From NCBI RefSeq assembly GCF_001421245.1, contig NZ_LMKE01000001.1, positions 204,046 through 236,546 of the forward strand: 32,501 bases of DNA, in the 5' to 3' direction. The notes under the pieces are model-generated. The model saw nothing but the letters and a program-made list of their open reading frames with translations. It had not been told where the DNA came from and did not search any database. This DNA comes from Sphingomonas sp. Leaf10 (GTDB lineage: Bacteria; Pseudomonadota; Alphaproteobacteria; Sphingomonadales; Sphingomonadaceae). How positions within the stretch are numbered: position 1 is the first letter of the stretch; every line of letters starts with the position of its first letter. This document shows, in pieces, positions 15,968 through 24,863 of this stretch. The translations under genes and the position numbers were made by a program.

Positions 15968-18900
15968 TCAGAAGCTGAAGTTCGCCCCCGCGCTGAACGC
16001 ACGACCGACCAGGCCGGCATAATGCCAGCTGCTCAGATAGTTCGGATTGCTGGTATAGGCGCCGGAGGCAAGCGGCGCGCGGGTGTTGGTCACGTTCTGG
16101 ACGTTGACGAAGAAGCGGAACTGATCGTTCACCTGCACCGCAGCGTTCAGGTCGGCGTAGATGAACGGCCGGATATAGCATTGCGCCGTCAACGCATTCT
16201 TGCACGACAGGTCGATCACCCCGTTGACCGGCGTGATGTCGTCCGCCGCGACCTGCTTGATCCGGCCGACATAATAGGTCGTCGCGGTAAGCGCGAAATT
16301 GCCGACTTCCACCGAATTCTGCCAGTTGCCACGGGTGCGCGGCGTGCCACCGCCCGACGACAGCTGGTACGGCCCCAGCGTACCCGCATATTTCTGCACG
16401 ATGCCCCCCGGCGTCACCAGGTCGAGATTGATGACCTGGGTCAAATCGAGCCGGCTGATCAGGCGCACGTCGTCCGTCACCGGCACGTTCAGATTGGCCT
16501 GGATGTCGACGCCCGAGCTGACCTGATAGTTCGCGTTGACATAGGGCGCGTCGAACACGAGCAGGCGGGGCAGGGCGTTGGGGTTGTCGGGGTCGGGCGC
16601 ATCGATGACGTTGCACCGATAACCCGTGCCCACCGCCGCAAGGGCGGCACAGGCAGCCGTCACGTTGTTCTGCCCGTAATAGGCGGCAATCGCTTCGGCG
16701 CGCAGCGGGCCGCTGACGATCAGGTTCGTCTTCTTGATGTTGTAATAGTCGACGGTCAGGTTGAACCAGCGGACCGGCTTGAAGATCATGCCCGCAGAAA
16801 AGCTGCGCGAAACTTCGGGCAGGATGTCCGGGTTGCCGATCGCGCCGCTGCCGATGTTGTACGTGTTGGTATAGGCGGGGTTGCCCGGATGAGCGGCGAC
16901 GAAGCTGGCCGGCGGCGTGAAGGGCAGGAAGCCCGAATAGCTGCTGGCCGGGTTGTTTTCCGCGAAGGTCGGCGCGCGGAAGCCCTTCGAATAGGTCGCC
17001 CGCAGCGAGAACTGGTCGACGGGCATGAACTTCATGCCGACCTTTGGCGAGAAGCGGCTATAGCCCTGCGAATAATTATCGTAGCGCCCGGACACGTTGA
17101 TGTCGATTTCCCGCAGGAACGGCGCGTCGATTTCGAAGAAGCCGGCGGTCACGGTCTGCGCGCCGCGTGCCGACGAGGTGTTCAGGGCGTAATAGCTGAG
17201 GTCGCGGTTCTGGTTGCGGTTCATCAACGTCTCACGACGGACCTGGAAGCCCGCGCCGACATTCAGGTCGCCACCGGCCAGCGGCATGACCGATTTCAGC
17301 AGCGAACCGCCGATTGTCGCGACCGTCGAATAGGACGCCGTGGTGCGATCGGGCGAGATCTGGTCACGCACCGCCGCCGTATTCTGCTGCGGATTGACGA
17401 AATTATAGCTGCCGGTGTTGATCGCGTTCAGCAGGCCCTGAATGTTCAGGAACCCGCGCTGCGTGACGCTGAAATTGTCGCGGGCATAGACACCGTTCAG
17501 ACGGAACTTGAACCCGGCCCCCAGATCGCCGGAAATGCCGGCGGTGGTGCGGAACACGTCGACATAGCGATGGCTGTTCGCCGGGATGTCGCCGAACAGA
17601 TAATAGATGCGCGCCGCGCCCTGACCGGGGTTGTTCGCGAAAGCGGCGGCGTAGGGGTTGTTCGGGTTCAACCGGCGGTCGGCCGCCGTGGCGCAGTTGA
17701 CGCCGGTGGAGCAGACATAGACCGGCAGGACGATGCCCGGGCTGCTGGAGGCGACCGCCGCCGACGCGCCGAACGGCTGGGTCTGGCGAATGCCGGCGGG
17801 CGTGCCCTTGATGTCGACTTCGGAATGCGAATAGCTGCCGCTGGCGAACGCTTCCAGATTGTCGCTGATCCGCACGCTGAGGCGACCGGTGGTCGAATAG
17901 CGTTCCTGTCGCGGCTGGATGATCGAATATTCGTCGGGAATGTTGTGGGCGCAGCCGGTGCCCTGTGCTGCGGTCGTGTTCACCGTATAGGTGCCGAACG
18001 GGCAGGAACCGGGATTGAGCAGCTGATACTGGTTGGTCAGCGGGGCGCCGACCTTGCCGGACAGCGGATTGTTCAGGTCGCTCTGGCTGACGCGGGTAAC
18101 GACTGCCTGCGGGTTCTGTGCGGTCAGCGAATCGTCGTTACGGTTGCGATCGGCCAGGCCGCTCGGCCGCAGATCGAGCGTGTTGAAGGGATAGCCGCGC
18201 GAGTTGTTGGTGATGTACGCGTCGGACGTATATTCACCGTTCAGGTAGAAGTTGAAACCCTGCGCCTTGTAGTCGCCATAGCCGGCGGTCAGCGTGGCGC
18301 GATAGCGCGCACCGTCGCCCTGTTCGGTGGTGCCGCCCTGGGCCGAGCCTTCGACGCCCTGGAACTGCTTCTTGCTGATGAGGTTAACGACGCCGCCGAT
18401 CGCGTCCGCGCCATAGGTCGACGATGCGCCGTCCTTCAGCACCTCGACCCGGTCGATCGTGCTGAACGGGATCGAATTCAGGTCGACATAGGCGTTGTGC
18501 CCGTCATCGTTCAGCGGGAAATTGGCGGAACGCAGCCCGTCGATCAGCACGACGGTCGACGACACGCCAAGGCCGCGCAGCGACACGGCGGCACCACCGG
18601 CCGAAAAACCGTTGCGGAAGCCGGTGGAGATCGATCCGGCGCTGTCGGCCGAGACCGACCGGATCGCGTCCTGCACCGTGGTGATGTTCGCACGCTCCAG
18701 CGTTTCCGAGGTCAGCACGGTCACCGGCGAGATCGAACTGGCGTTCGAATCGCGGAACAGCGTGCCGGTTACGACGATCACGCCGGGCTGGCCGGCATCG
18801 GCGGAGGCCGCCGGCGTCGCCGGACCCTGACCGGTCGCGGCTTCGGTCGCGACATCCGCCAGCGACGTCGGTTCGGCCGTGGTGGCGACGGGTGTCGGCA

Positions 18901-19000
18901 GTGCTTCCTGCGCGTCGGCGGGGAACGCCGTTGCGGTCAGCAAGGCAGCAGTCGAGATCCCGCAACGCAGGGTGGCAAACGCCGAAGTAAACAATTGCAC
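15968..19000 (-). CDS. TonB-dependent outer membrane receptor, large
   Basis: About 1010 residues. With the GTG at 19000 as start, a normal signal peptide appears (cleavage PADA/QE at about 30), and GGGGAAG lies eight or nine bases ahead; the ATG at 19069 would put 23 odd residues before it, so I prefer the GTG. An Ala/Pro/Thr-rich linker leads to the TonB box PGVIVVTGTLF (about 72-82), then the plug with SLRGLG, VVLIDGLR and IDRVEVLKDGASSTYGADAIGGVVNLI. The large barrel ends in Phe (GANFSF). Cys pairs occur in extracellular-loop-like segments. The substrate is unknown; proximity to peptidases suggests peptides. Confidence 0.93.
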   Translation of the reverse strand: MQLFTSAFATLRCGISTAALLTATAFPADAQEALPTPVATTAEPTSLADVATEAATGQGPATPAASADAGQPGVIVVTGTLFRDSNASSISPVTVLTSETLERANITTVQDAIRSVSADSAGSISTGFRNGFSAGGAAVSLRGLGVSSTVVLIDGLRSANFPLNDDGHNAYVDLNSIPFSTIDRVEVLKDGASSTYGADAIGGVVNLISKKQFQGVEGSAQGGTTEQGDGARYRATLTAGYGDYKAQGFNFYLNGEYTSDAYITNNSRGYPFNTLDLRPSGLADRNRNDDSLTAQNPQAVVTRVSQSDLNNPLSGKVGAPLTNQYQLLNPGSCPFGTYTVNTTAAQGTGCAHNIPDEYSIIQPRQERYSTTGRLSVRISDNLEAFASGSYSHSEVDIKGTPAGIRQTQPFGASAAVASSSPGIVLPVYVCSTGVNCATAADRRLNPNNPYAAAFANNPGQGAARIYYLFGDIPANSHRYVDVFRTTAGISGDLGAGFKFRLNGVYARDNFSVTQRGFLNIQGLLNAINTGSYNFVNPQQNTAAVRDQISPDRTTASYSTVATIGGSLLKSVMPLAGGDLNVGAGFQVRRETLMNRNQNRDLSYYALNTSSARGAQTVTAGFFEIDAPFLREIDINVSGRYDNYSQGYSRFSPKVGMKFMPVDQFSLRATYSKGFRAPTFAENNPASSYSGFLPFTPPASFVAAHPGNPAYTNTYNIGSGAIGNPDILPEVSRSFSAGMIFKPVRWFNLTVDYYNIKKTNLIVSGPLRAEAIAAYYGQNNVTAACAALAAVGTGYRCNVIDAPDPDNPNALPRLLVFDAPYVNANYQVSSGVDIQANLNVPVTDDVRLISRLDLTQVINLDLVTPGGIVQKYAGTLGPYQLSSGGGTPRTRGNWQNSVEVGNFALTATTYYVGRIKQVAADDITPVNGVIDLSCKNALTAQCYIRPFIYADLNAAVQVNDQFRFFVNVQNVTNTRAPLASGAYTSNPNYLSSWHYAGLVGRAFSAGANFSF

Positions 19001-19253
19001 CGGAAATTCTTCCCCAAATGACGCGACGGATTCGACCGTCCATCCCCCAAATGCCGTTCGCGACGGCATGGTGGACGCGTTATCGCCGGGGTCGTTACCG
19101 ATGACTTAAGGACCGGGGGAATTTCGAAAGCAGTTTTCGTTATATGCGCATGTCGTGGAACAGGCGGGGCGGTTTGGAAATCGCGCAGCGGCGTATCGGG
19201 AATGGCTGAGGTCGCCAGCGTCCGGTCGATGGTTTCGCAGTATTTGGAAAGCG

Positions 19254-19279
19254 AAGGCCATGTCGCCCGACATGGCCTT
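19254..19279 (-). terminator. Perfect 12-bp hairpin after the first subtilase
   Basis: AAGGCCATGTCG (19254-19265) and its exact complement (19268-19279) with a two-base turn, 12 bases beyond the stop at 19292. Only a short T stretch follows on the minus strand. From 19001 to 19253, between it and the second TonB receptor start, I see no gene. Confidence 0.7.
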
Positions 19280-19291
19280 GCTTGTAGTGCG

Positions 19292-22012
19292 TTACTGCCC
19301 GAACAGGCCGTGCTGGTCCGCGCCGAAGCTGTCGGTCCAGAATACCGGCTTCGTGTCGGAACCGCCGAAATCGGCGAACGGCACCGAATGGACGTCGACG
19401 GTCGAACTTCCCGCGCTGGCGGCCTTTGCCTTGGTCAGCCCGTAATAATAGATGCCGTCCTTCTGTTCGATCAGGTAGATTGCGGTGATCTTGCTGTCGA
19501 AGCTGATCCGGTCGCCGGCGGTCACGTTGTCGAGCCGCAGGACGCTTTCGACGCCGAACTTTTCGTAGACCTTCAGCTCGATCTTTCCATCGTTGTTCGC
19601 ATCGGCCAGCTTGGCATCGAACGCCAGCCGGTCCTCGGCCGTGAAGTTGGTGATGCGGTCCTGTCCGGTCCGCTCGGCCATGCTGAAGAAGAAGGTGTCA
19701 CGCCCGTTGCCGCCGTCGAGATAGTCGTCGCCTTGGCCACCGCTGATCCAGTCGTCGCCATCCATGCCGCTGATCCAGTCATTGCCGCGCATGCCGTACA
19801 TCTTGTTCGCCACCGCGCTGCCGATCAGGCGATCGGCGCCGTCGCCGGCGATCACATTCTCGATGTTGACGTTCATCAGCGTCATCGTGCCCGGCTTGTC
19901 GCCAAATCCCGGATCGCCGAAATAAATCGCACCGCCCGACAGGTTCAATTCGATCTTGTCGGTGATCGCGGCCATGTTCAGCCAGTCCTCGCCGCCATTC
20001 TTGTCGTCGATCTGGGTACGTGCCGACTGCCCCTTGATCGCGGCCATCGTCAGGAATTCCTGCGTATAGTGATAGACGTTGTTGGTCGTCAGTTCGCTGC
20101 CGGAAAATTCAAGGCGAAGGTCCTTCAGGATCGATACGCCGCCGGGTGCGATATCCTCGAAGGTGATCGTCCATTTGCCGAGCGAGGATTCACCCCGGAA
20201 ACCGGCCAATCCGATTGCTTCGGTGATTAGCGTATTGTTTTCGCCATAGGCGCTGCCCAGACCGGCCAGCGACACCTTGTAACTGGTTCCGTCGGGCGAT
20301 TTGACGGTGATGCGAAACGATGCCGAATAGTCGTAGTCGTCGAAACCATTCGCTTGCGTCGTGTAGGTGAATTTCAGGTCGAGATGCTCGATATCCACAC
20401 CCTGCCGGACGTTGATCGCGAACGACGTCGGCGTCGTCAGCGTGTTGGCGCCGCTGTAACGGGAGTCGGGGATCACGCGGTTGTAGGCGCTGCCCGCCGA
20501 GATCGTCTTTTCGTTGGCGGACGTCTTGGCCGGGCCGAACAGCGACCATACTTCGGCCATGCGCACCGCGCTGAACGCGTCGACCGCGCCGTAGCCGTAA
20601 TCGGTGCTGAAGTGATAGCCGCCACCATTGACGCGCGCGGCGCTGCCGTCGCCGGTCAGGCGGAACCGGTCCTCGTTCAGATAATAGGTGTTGCCGTTAT
20701 ATTCGAGCGAGGTCTGCCCGGTTTCGAACTTGACCGGCATCGCTGCCGATGCCGCCAGAATGTCCTTCACGTCGCGCCAGCCGAGGCCGGCATTGGCATC
20801 TAGCATCAGCCCGACGACGCCGCTGAGGATCGGTGCCGCCGCCGACGTGCCGCCGAAACTGTCGGTATAGTCGAGCGCGCCGCTCGGATCGTCCAGCGTG
20901 TTGTAGCCTTCCTTACCCTTCAGATCGGCGGCCCAGATGCCGCTGCCGTCCAGCTCGGCATAGTCGCTCGACGGCGCGCTGATCAGCAGATGCGCGCCGC
21001 GCGTCGAATAGGAGGATGCGCTGCCGTCGATCTGGCGATAGGCACCGACGGCGATGATATGGCGGTCGGTGCTGGCGGAGTCGACCGATCCGTCGACACC
21101 GAACAGCAGATTGGCGTTGTTGATGACCATGCCGTAATTGCCGGCGGCATTGACGACGACGGTGCCCAGGCCGCCGCGTCCTTCGGCTGCCGCCTTTTCA
21201 TAGGCCAGCGACATACCATAGGCGAACGACCCTTCGTACAGGCGGTTGTCGTTCGGGCCGTGGCTCGGCTCGCCCGGCCCCCAGCTGTTGTTCACCACGT
21301 CGAACTTGCCGAACTGGTTTACCGCTTCGAAAAACACGGCGTTGTTGGACGCGTTTACGTAGATGCCCTGCTTGCGCCCGCCGCCCGAATAGGGGTCGAA
21401 GATGTTCACGCCGGTGACGCTGGCATTATACGCCACGCCGATCGTGTTCTCGCCATCGCGCGCGGCGGCGATCAGCCCGGCGACAGCGGTGCCGTGCGGT
21501 CCCGAGATCGGGGTATAGTCGCCATTATACTTCCTGCCGCCGACGACGACCTCTTTCGTGGCGTCGTAGTGTGCGTTCACGTCGGCGACGCGCTTGTCGA
21601 TGCCGGAGTCATAGACACCGAAGCTGACGCCGGTGCCGTCATAGTCCTGCCACAGCTTCACCATGTCGCCGAGATAGCCGAGATGCCATTGCTTGGCGGC
21701 GATCTCGTCCTCGATGGCGGCGGCGATCTTGCGCTGGTTCGCGCCGGCGCGCAGGTTCAGTGCGCCGATGCCCGATCCCGCGCTGTACTGCGGCACGGCG
21801 GCACCGGCGAAGGACGGCTCGAACCCGCCCGGCGCCCAGCCGCCACCCATTCCCGACTTCTGTCCCGGCAGGGACTGCAGGTCGTCGGTGAAGCCGACCG
21901 AGACATGGGGCGCCTGTCCGAGCTTTACCGGACGGGCGGGAGCGTCGCCGATCCGCATACCGGCCAGCGGATCGGCGGAGACGTCGATCGTCGGGCGCGT
22001 GGTGAAGGTCAT
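19292..22012 (-). CDS. Secreted S8 subtilisin-like protease with RTX repeats
   Basis: 906 residues without an N-terminal signal peptide. The S8 domain has Asp135 (VYDSGI), His173 (SGPHGTAVAG), oxyanion Asn292 (AAGNYG) and nucleophile Ser390 (GGTSAAAP), so it is complete. Residues about 505-640 resemble a proprotein convertase P-domain (beta-rich, ending in a KWTITFEDIA-type strand). RTX-type calcium repeats of the GGxGxDxxx kind follow at about 723-775 (GMDGDDWISGGQGDDYLDGG). RTX repeats plus a missing signal peptide imply type I secretion, though no transporter is in the window. Paralogue of the protease at 24864-27344, with about 70 extra N-terminal residues. AGGA nine bases before ATG 22012 supports the start. 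It follows the kinase gene by 196 bases. Confidence 0.93.
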   Translation of the reverse strand: MTFTTRPTIDVSADPLAGMRIGDAPARPVKLGQAPHVSVGFTDDLQSLPGQKSGMGGGWAPGGFEPSFAGAAVPQYSAGSGIGALNLRAGANQRKIAAAIEDEIAAKQWHLGYLGDMVKLWQDYDGTGVSFGVYDSGIDKRVADVNAHYDATKEVVVGGRKYNGDYTPISGPHGTAVAGLIAAARDGENTIGVAYNASVTGVNIFDPYSGGGRKQGIYVNASNNAVFFEAVNQFGKFDVVNNSWGPGEPSHGPNDNRLYEGSFAYGMSLAYEKAAAEGRGGLGTVVVNAAGNYGMVINNANLLFGVDGSVDSASTDRHIIAVGAYRQIDGSASSYSTRGAHLLISAPSSDYAELDGSGIWAADLKGKEGYNTLDDPSGALDYTDSFGGTSAAAPILSGVVGLMLDANAGLGWRDVKDILAASAAMPVKFETGQTSLEYNGNTYYLNEDRFRLTGDGSAARVNGGGYHFSTDYGYGAVDAFSAVRMAEVWSLFGPAKTSANEKTISAGSAYNRVIPDSRYSGANTLTTPTSFAINVRQGVDIEHLDLKFTYTTQANGFDDYDYSASFRITVKSPDGTSYKVSLAGLGSAYGENNTLITEAIGLAGFRGESSLGKWTITFEDIAPGGVSILKDLRLEFSGSELTTNNVYHYTQEFLTMAAIKGQSARTQIDDKNGGEDWLNMAAITDKIELNLSGGAIYFGDPGFGDKPGTMTLMNVNIENVIAGDGADRLIGSAVANKMYGMRGNDWISGMDGDDWISGGQGDDYLDGGNGRDTFFFSMAERTGQDRITNFTAEDRLAFDAKLADANNDGKIELKVYEKFGVESVLRLDNVTAGDRISFDSKITAIYLIEQKDGIYYYGLTKAKAASAGSSTVDVHSVPFADFGGSDTKPVFWTDSFGADQHGLFGQ

Positions 22013-22190
22013 GGCGGCGGGTCCTTTCCTGGTTCATTGGCGCGCGTCGACGGGTCCTCCGCGCACGGCGTGCGGGACGAAGAGAAAATACCTGACGTTG
22101 CGCTTCCCGGTGGATCACCCCCTTGTCAGGCGTTCCCCGGCTGACGGCGATGATGCGGTCGATATGGTTACCAATGCAACCGGTGCCGTG

Positions 22191-22207
22191 GTCTAACCCG
22201 ATTAGAC
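22191..22207. promoter_or_regulatory. Dyad between kinase gene and first subtilase
   Basis: GTCTAA (22191-22196) and TTAGAC (22202-22207) are exact complements around a five-base centre, directly after the kinase stop and about 180 bases before the protease start. It could be a weak terminator stem or a binding site for a dimeric regulator. The rest of 22013-22190 shows no clear promoter to me. Confidence 0.3.
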
Positions 22208-22208
22208 T

Positions 22209-23840
22209 TCAGTATAACGCATCGGGGAGGATGATGCGGAACGTCGTCCCGATGTTGGACGACGGATCGACGGCGATGCTGCCCCCCATCGACCGGACCA
22301 GCGCGTCGCAGATTGCCAGTCCCAGCCCCGAACCCCGTCGCCCGTTCAACGGGCGCGCCACGCTGGAAAAGCGGCGGAAGGGCTGATCGCGGACCGCCGG
22401 GTCGAGGCCGGTGCCGGTATCGGCCACGGTCACGACGATGCGCCCGTCCCGCCGTTCCAACGTGACCTCGACCCGCCCGCCGCGCGGCGTGAAGCGCAAG
22501 GCGTTGTTGACAAGGTTCAGCACGACGCGCTGCAACGCCGTGGCGTCGATCACCGCAGCGACCGGTTCGACCCGGGCGTCCAGCACGACACCATATTCCT
22601 CCGCCTCCGCCGACAAGGTCGTCACGACGTCGCGCAGCAGCGTGGCGACATCGTGACGGGCAGGGGAGGAGGGCAGCAGCCCGGCCTCCAGCCGTTCGAG
22701 CGCCAGCACGTCGTCGAGCAGGCGCGAGATCGTCATGCAACTGCTTTCGATCGCGCCCGCCGCGCGGCCGGCGGCGGGGATCGTATCGCCGACCCGGCGC
22801 AGGATCGACGCATTGATCGCCATCGATCCCAGCGGCGATCGCAGTTCGTGCATCAGATCGGTCAGGCCGGCCGAGCGTGCCTGTTCGCGATCCAGCGCCG
22901 CCTGCCGGTCGGCATCGTGCAGCGCCTCGGTCAGTGCGGTGCGGGCGGCATAGGCGACCAGTATCACCAGCGCGACGATGCCGGCGGCGAGCGCGACGTC
23001 GCGCATGCTGTAGGCGACCAGAAACGCCAGTGCGACGATCAGGATGGTCAGCGCCAGCGGCACCAGACGCGACAGCAGCACCCCCGTTCGCGAGGTCGCG
23101 ACAGGACCGATCCCAACCCGGGTGAGGGGCCGCCCGATCAGGTAGAGATAGGCGACGAAGGGCAGATCCCCATAAGCGAAGATCGGGGCGTCCATGCCCA
23201 GCCAGCCGCGTTCGATCAGCTCGCGCGTGGAAATACCGACGACCGCATAGCTCGCCAGTGTCACGAACAACGCCAGCGACATGCGTCGCAGCGGCCGTGC
23301 GGACTGGCCGAGGACGCTCAATCCCGCGAACACCGCCATGGCGATATAGCCGAGGTACAGGAACGTCTTGTCCGGACCACCGGGTTCGGGATCGAGCAGG
23401 TCGGGCCATGACAACAGCGTCATCAGCAGCGCGAACACCACCGCGAACAGCGTATCGATCCAGCGCAGCCGGCGATCGTCGCCCTGTGCCGCCAGCGGCG
23501 CCAGCGCGACGATCAGTGCCGCCAGCCGCAATTCCGACAGCCCCTTCGCCAAGAGCTGGTCGCCGGACAAGAGCGAATCCTGCACGGCGTTTGCGACCCA
23601 CTGCGCCGCCCACAAACTCCATGCCAGCGTACCCGCCTGCCACCGCCGGCGATCGGCGCTGCCGATCGGCGGAGTCAGTTGGGCGGTCCGCAGCGCGCAC
23701 AGGATAGCAAGTACCGCCATCCCCGCCGAGATCGTGTCGACATAGGGTTCGGTCATGGGAGCCGCGAGCAGCTGCACCCCGATCACCGCCAACGCGGCGA
23801 TCGTCCAGCGATCGGGCATCATCGCGGGCGCAGCGATCAT
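22209..23840 (-). CDS. Polytopic membrane sensor histidine kinase
   Basis: 543 residues. The N-terminal 300 residues hold about eight or nine hydrophobic segments (from about 12 to 299), with no large periplasmic domain, so the signal is probably sensed in or at the membrane. HisKA follows with phospho-acceptor His331 in LMHELRSPLGS, then the ATPase domain: N box NLVNNALRF (443-450), G1 VADTGTGLD and G2 GSGLGLAI. All catalytic elements are intact. The ATG at 23840 overlaps the response regulator stop as ATGA, so the pair is coupled. The frame continues further upstream inside the regulator gene, but that part is a shadow. It probably phosphorylates the FixJ-like partner; the signal is unknown. 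Confidence 0.92.
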   Translation of the reverse strand: MIAAPAMMPDRWTIAALAVIGVQLLAAPMTEPYVDTISAGMAVLAILCALRTAQLTPPIGSADRRRWQAGTLAWSLWAAQWVANAVQDSLLSGDQLLAKGLSELRLAALIVALAPLAAQGDDRRLRWIDTLFAVVFALLMTLLSWPDLLDPEPGGPDKTFLYLGYIAMAVFAGLSVLGQSARPLRRMSLALFVTLASYAVVGISTRELIERGWLGMDAPIFAYGDLPFVAYLYLIGRPLTRVGIGPVATSRTGVLLSRLVPLALTILIVALAFLVAYSMRDVALAAGIVALVILVAYAARTALTEALHDADRQAALDREQARSAGLTDLMHELRSPLGSMAINASILRRVGDTIPAAGRAAGAIESSCMTISRLLDDVLALERLEAGLLPSSPARHDVATLLRDVVTTLSAEAEEYGVVLDARVEPVAAVIDATALQRVVLNLVNNALRFTPRGGRVEVTLERRDGRIVVTVADTGTGLDPAVRDQPFRRFSSVARPLNGRRGSGLGLAICDALVRSMGGSIAVDPSSNIGTTFRIILPDALY

Positions 23841-24460
23841 TCGAGCCGGTGACGCTCGGCAAGGCGGGTAAGGTGGGGCAGCGAGGTCGCATTCATCTTG
23901 CGCATGATCGCGGCCCGGATCACCTTGATCATCGCCTCGCTCAACCCCAGCCGCGCGGCGATCAGCTTGTTCGGTTCGCCATGGGTCATGTCCGCCATGA
24001 TCTGCCGCTCCCGCAGGGTCAGCGTGGCATAGGCGTCGCGCGCAGCCACTCCCTCCCAGCGGTGAGCGCGGGTATCGCGTTCGAAGCGCAGGGCGTCGCT
24101 GACGGCGTCGAGCAGGTCCTGATCGCGAAACGGCTTGGTCAGGAAGGTGAAGGCACCCTGTCGCATGACGGTGACGCTGAGCGCGACATCGGCATAGCCC
24201 GACATGAAGATGATCGGCAGGGTGATGTTCGCCTCGACCATGTGCCGTTGAAATGCCAGTCCGTCGACCTGCGGCATCCGGACGTCCATGACGATGCACC
24301 CGGTTCGCACCGTATCGATGACGGACAGGAAGGCGGCACCATTGGCATAGCTGCGAACGTCATGACCGCACATCTGCAACAACGCCTCGATCGCGTCGCG
24401 CATCGCATCGTCGTCTTCGACCAGGAACACGGTGGATGGATCGTTCCCCGCTATCGACAT
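23837..24460 (-). CDS. FixJ/NarL-type response regulator
   Basis: 207 residues. The receiver domain (about 10-125) has the acidic pocket at Glu15-Asp18 (VEDDD), phospho-acceptor Asp59 (IVMDVRMP) and Lys109 (FLTKPF). A LuxR-type helix-turn-helix covers about 145-200 (TLTLRERQIM at its start), though the recognition part NKLIAARLGLSEAMIKVIRAAIMRKM departs from the usual ISxRTVExHR text: the T(V/I)xxH positions are replaced by MIKVIR. The DNA sequence bound may therefore be unusual. It is coupled to the kinase and begins 25 bases after the I78-like inhibitor gene, so all three are probably one transcript. Likely targets are the flanking proteases (inference). Confidence 0.92.
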   Translation of the reverse strand: MSIAGNDPSTVFLVEDDDAMRDAIEALLQMCGHDVRSYANGAAFLSVIDTVRTGCIVMDVRMPQVDGLAFQRHMVEANITLPIIFMSGYADVALSVTVMRQGAFTFLTKPFRDQDLLDAVSDALRFERDTRAHRWEGVAARDAYATLTLRERQIMADMTHGEPNKLIAARLGLSEAMIKVIRAAIMRKMNATSLPHLTRLAERHRLE

Positions 24461-24485
24461 TCGATCCCTTGCGCCGCCATCATGT

Positions 24486-24794
24486 TCAGCCGCAGCGTGT
24501 CGACAGCACCACGCCGTTCCCGTCGATGATAATCGTCAAACGATCCGGCCGGAAGTCCATCGTCGTGCGGTCCGTCGACAGCAGGATACGGACGAGGTTC
24601 GGGGTGTCCCGCGCCGCCAGCAACAAGCGTTCCGGCACCGGCTTTCCGGACTCGACCGCCGGCACCCCACAGTTTCCGGCGCGCGGCGAAGCATCGAAAC
24701 CAAAGGGCCGGGCCGCCGGCTGCTGGCCGGCGGGTGGTGGGTCACCCATGGCAGGACTCCCGCTCAGCAAGGCAATCCATAAGGAAAACATCAT
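24486..24794 (-). CDS. Exported I78-type peptidase inhibitor
   Basis: 102 residues with a short signal peptide (about 1-17). The C-terminal 60 residues match the I78 inhibitor pattern as I know it (PF11720, serine protease inhibitors): Cys42, a GKP turn (50-52), a helix, VRIL, the hallmark TTMDFRPDRL (77-86), an ID-G-V strand pair and a closing Cys101-Gly. The two Cys can form a disulfide. The canonical VGK is SGK here. The gene lies between a secreted subtilase and the response regulator (25 bases to the latter), so a protective role in the periplasm against the cell's own subtilases is likely. There are two adjacent ATGs; the first is used here, with GGGA just upstream. Confidence 0.75.
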   Translation of the reverse strand: MMFSLWIALLSGSPAMGDPPPAGQQPAARPFGFDASPRAGNCGVPAVESGKPVPERLLLAARDTPNLVRILLSTDRTTMDFRPDRLTIIIDGNGVVLSTRCG

Positions 24795-24830
24795 CGTCCC
24801 GTTCCATATCGGCCAACCCCGGCATTGCCC

Positions 24831-24856
24831 GACCGCGCCGGATGCCCGGCGCGGTC
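24831..24856 (-). terminator. Perfect 11-bp hairpin between second subtilase and inhibitor
   Basis: GACCGCGCCGG (24831-24841) and CCGGCGCGGTC (24846-24856) with loop ATGC, seven bases beyond the subtilase stop. Without a T-run it may only partly stop transcription, letting some reach the inhibitor-regulator-kinase genes 37 bases further on. Confidence 0.6.
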
Positions 24857-24863
24857 CGTTCGA

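Noticed and set aside
15860..19021. Very long open frame (about 1050 codons) on the plus strand opposite the second TonB receptor
   Set aside because: Its product is Arg/Gly/Val-rich without domains; it mirrors the codon bias of the receptor gene, whose plug and barrel motifs are clear.
19660..19850. Tandem repeat or CRISPR-like pattern in the RTX-coding parts (also 25140-25320)
   Set aside because: The periodicity follows the nine-residue calcium repeats of the proteases; there are no constant repeats with unique spacers.
23840..24299. Upstream extension of the kinase frame into the regulator gene
   Set aside because: The extension is low-complexity shadow text; the ATG at 23840 in the ATGA overlap gives a natural membrane start.
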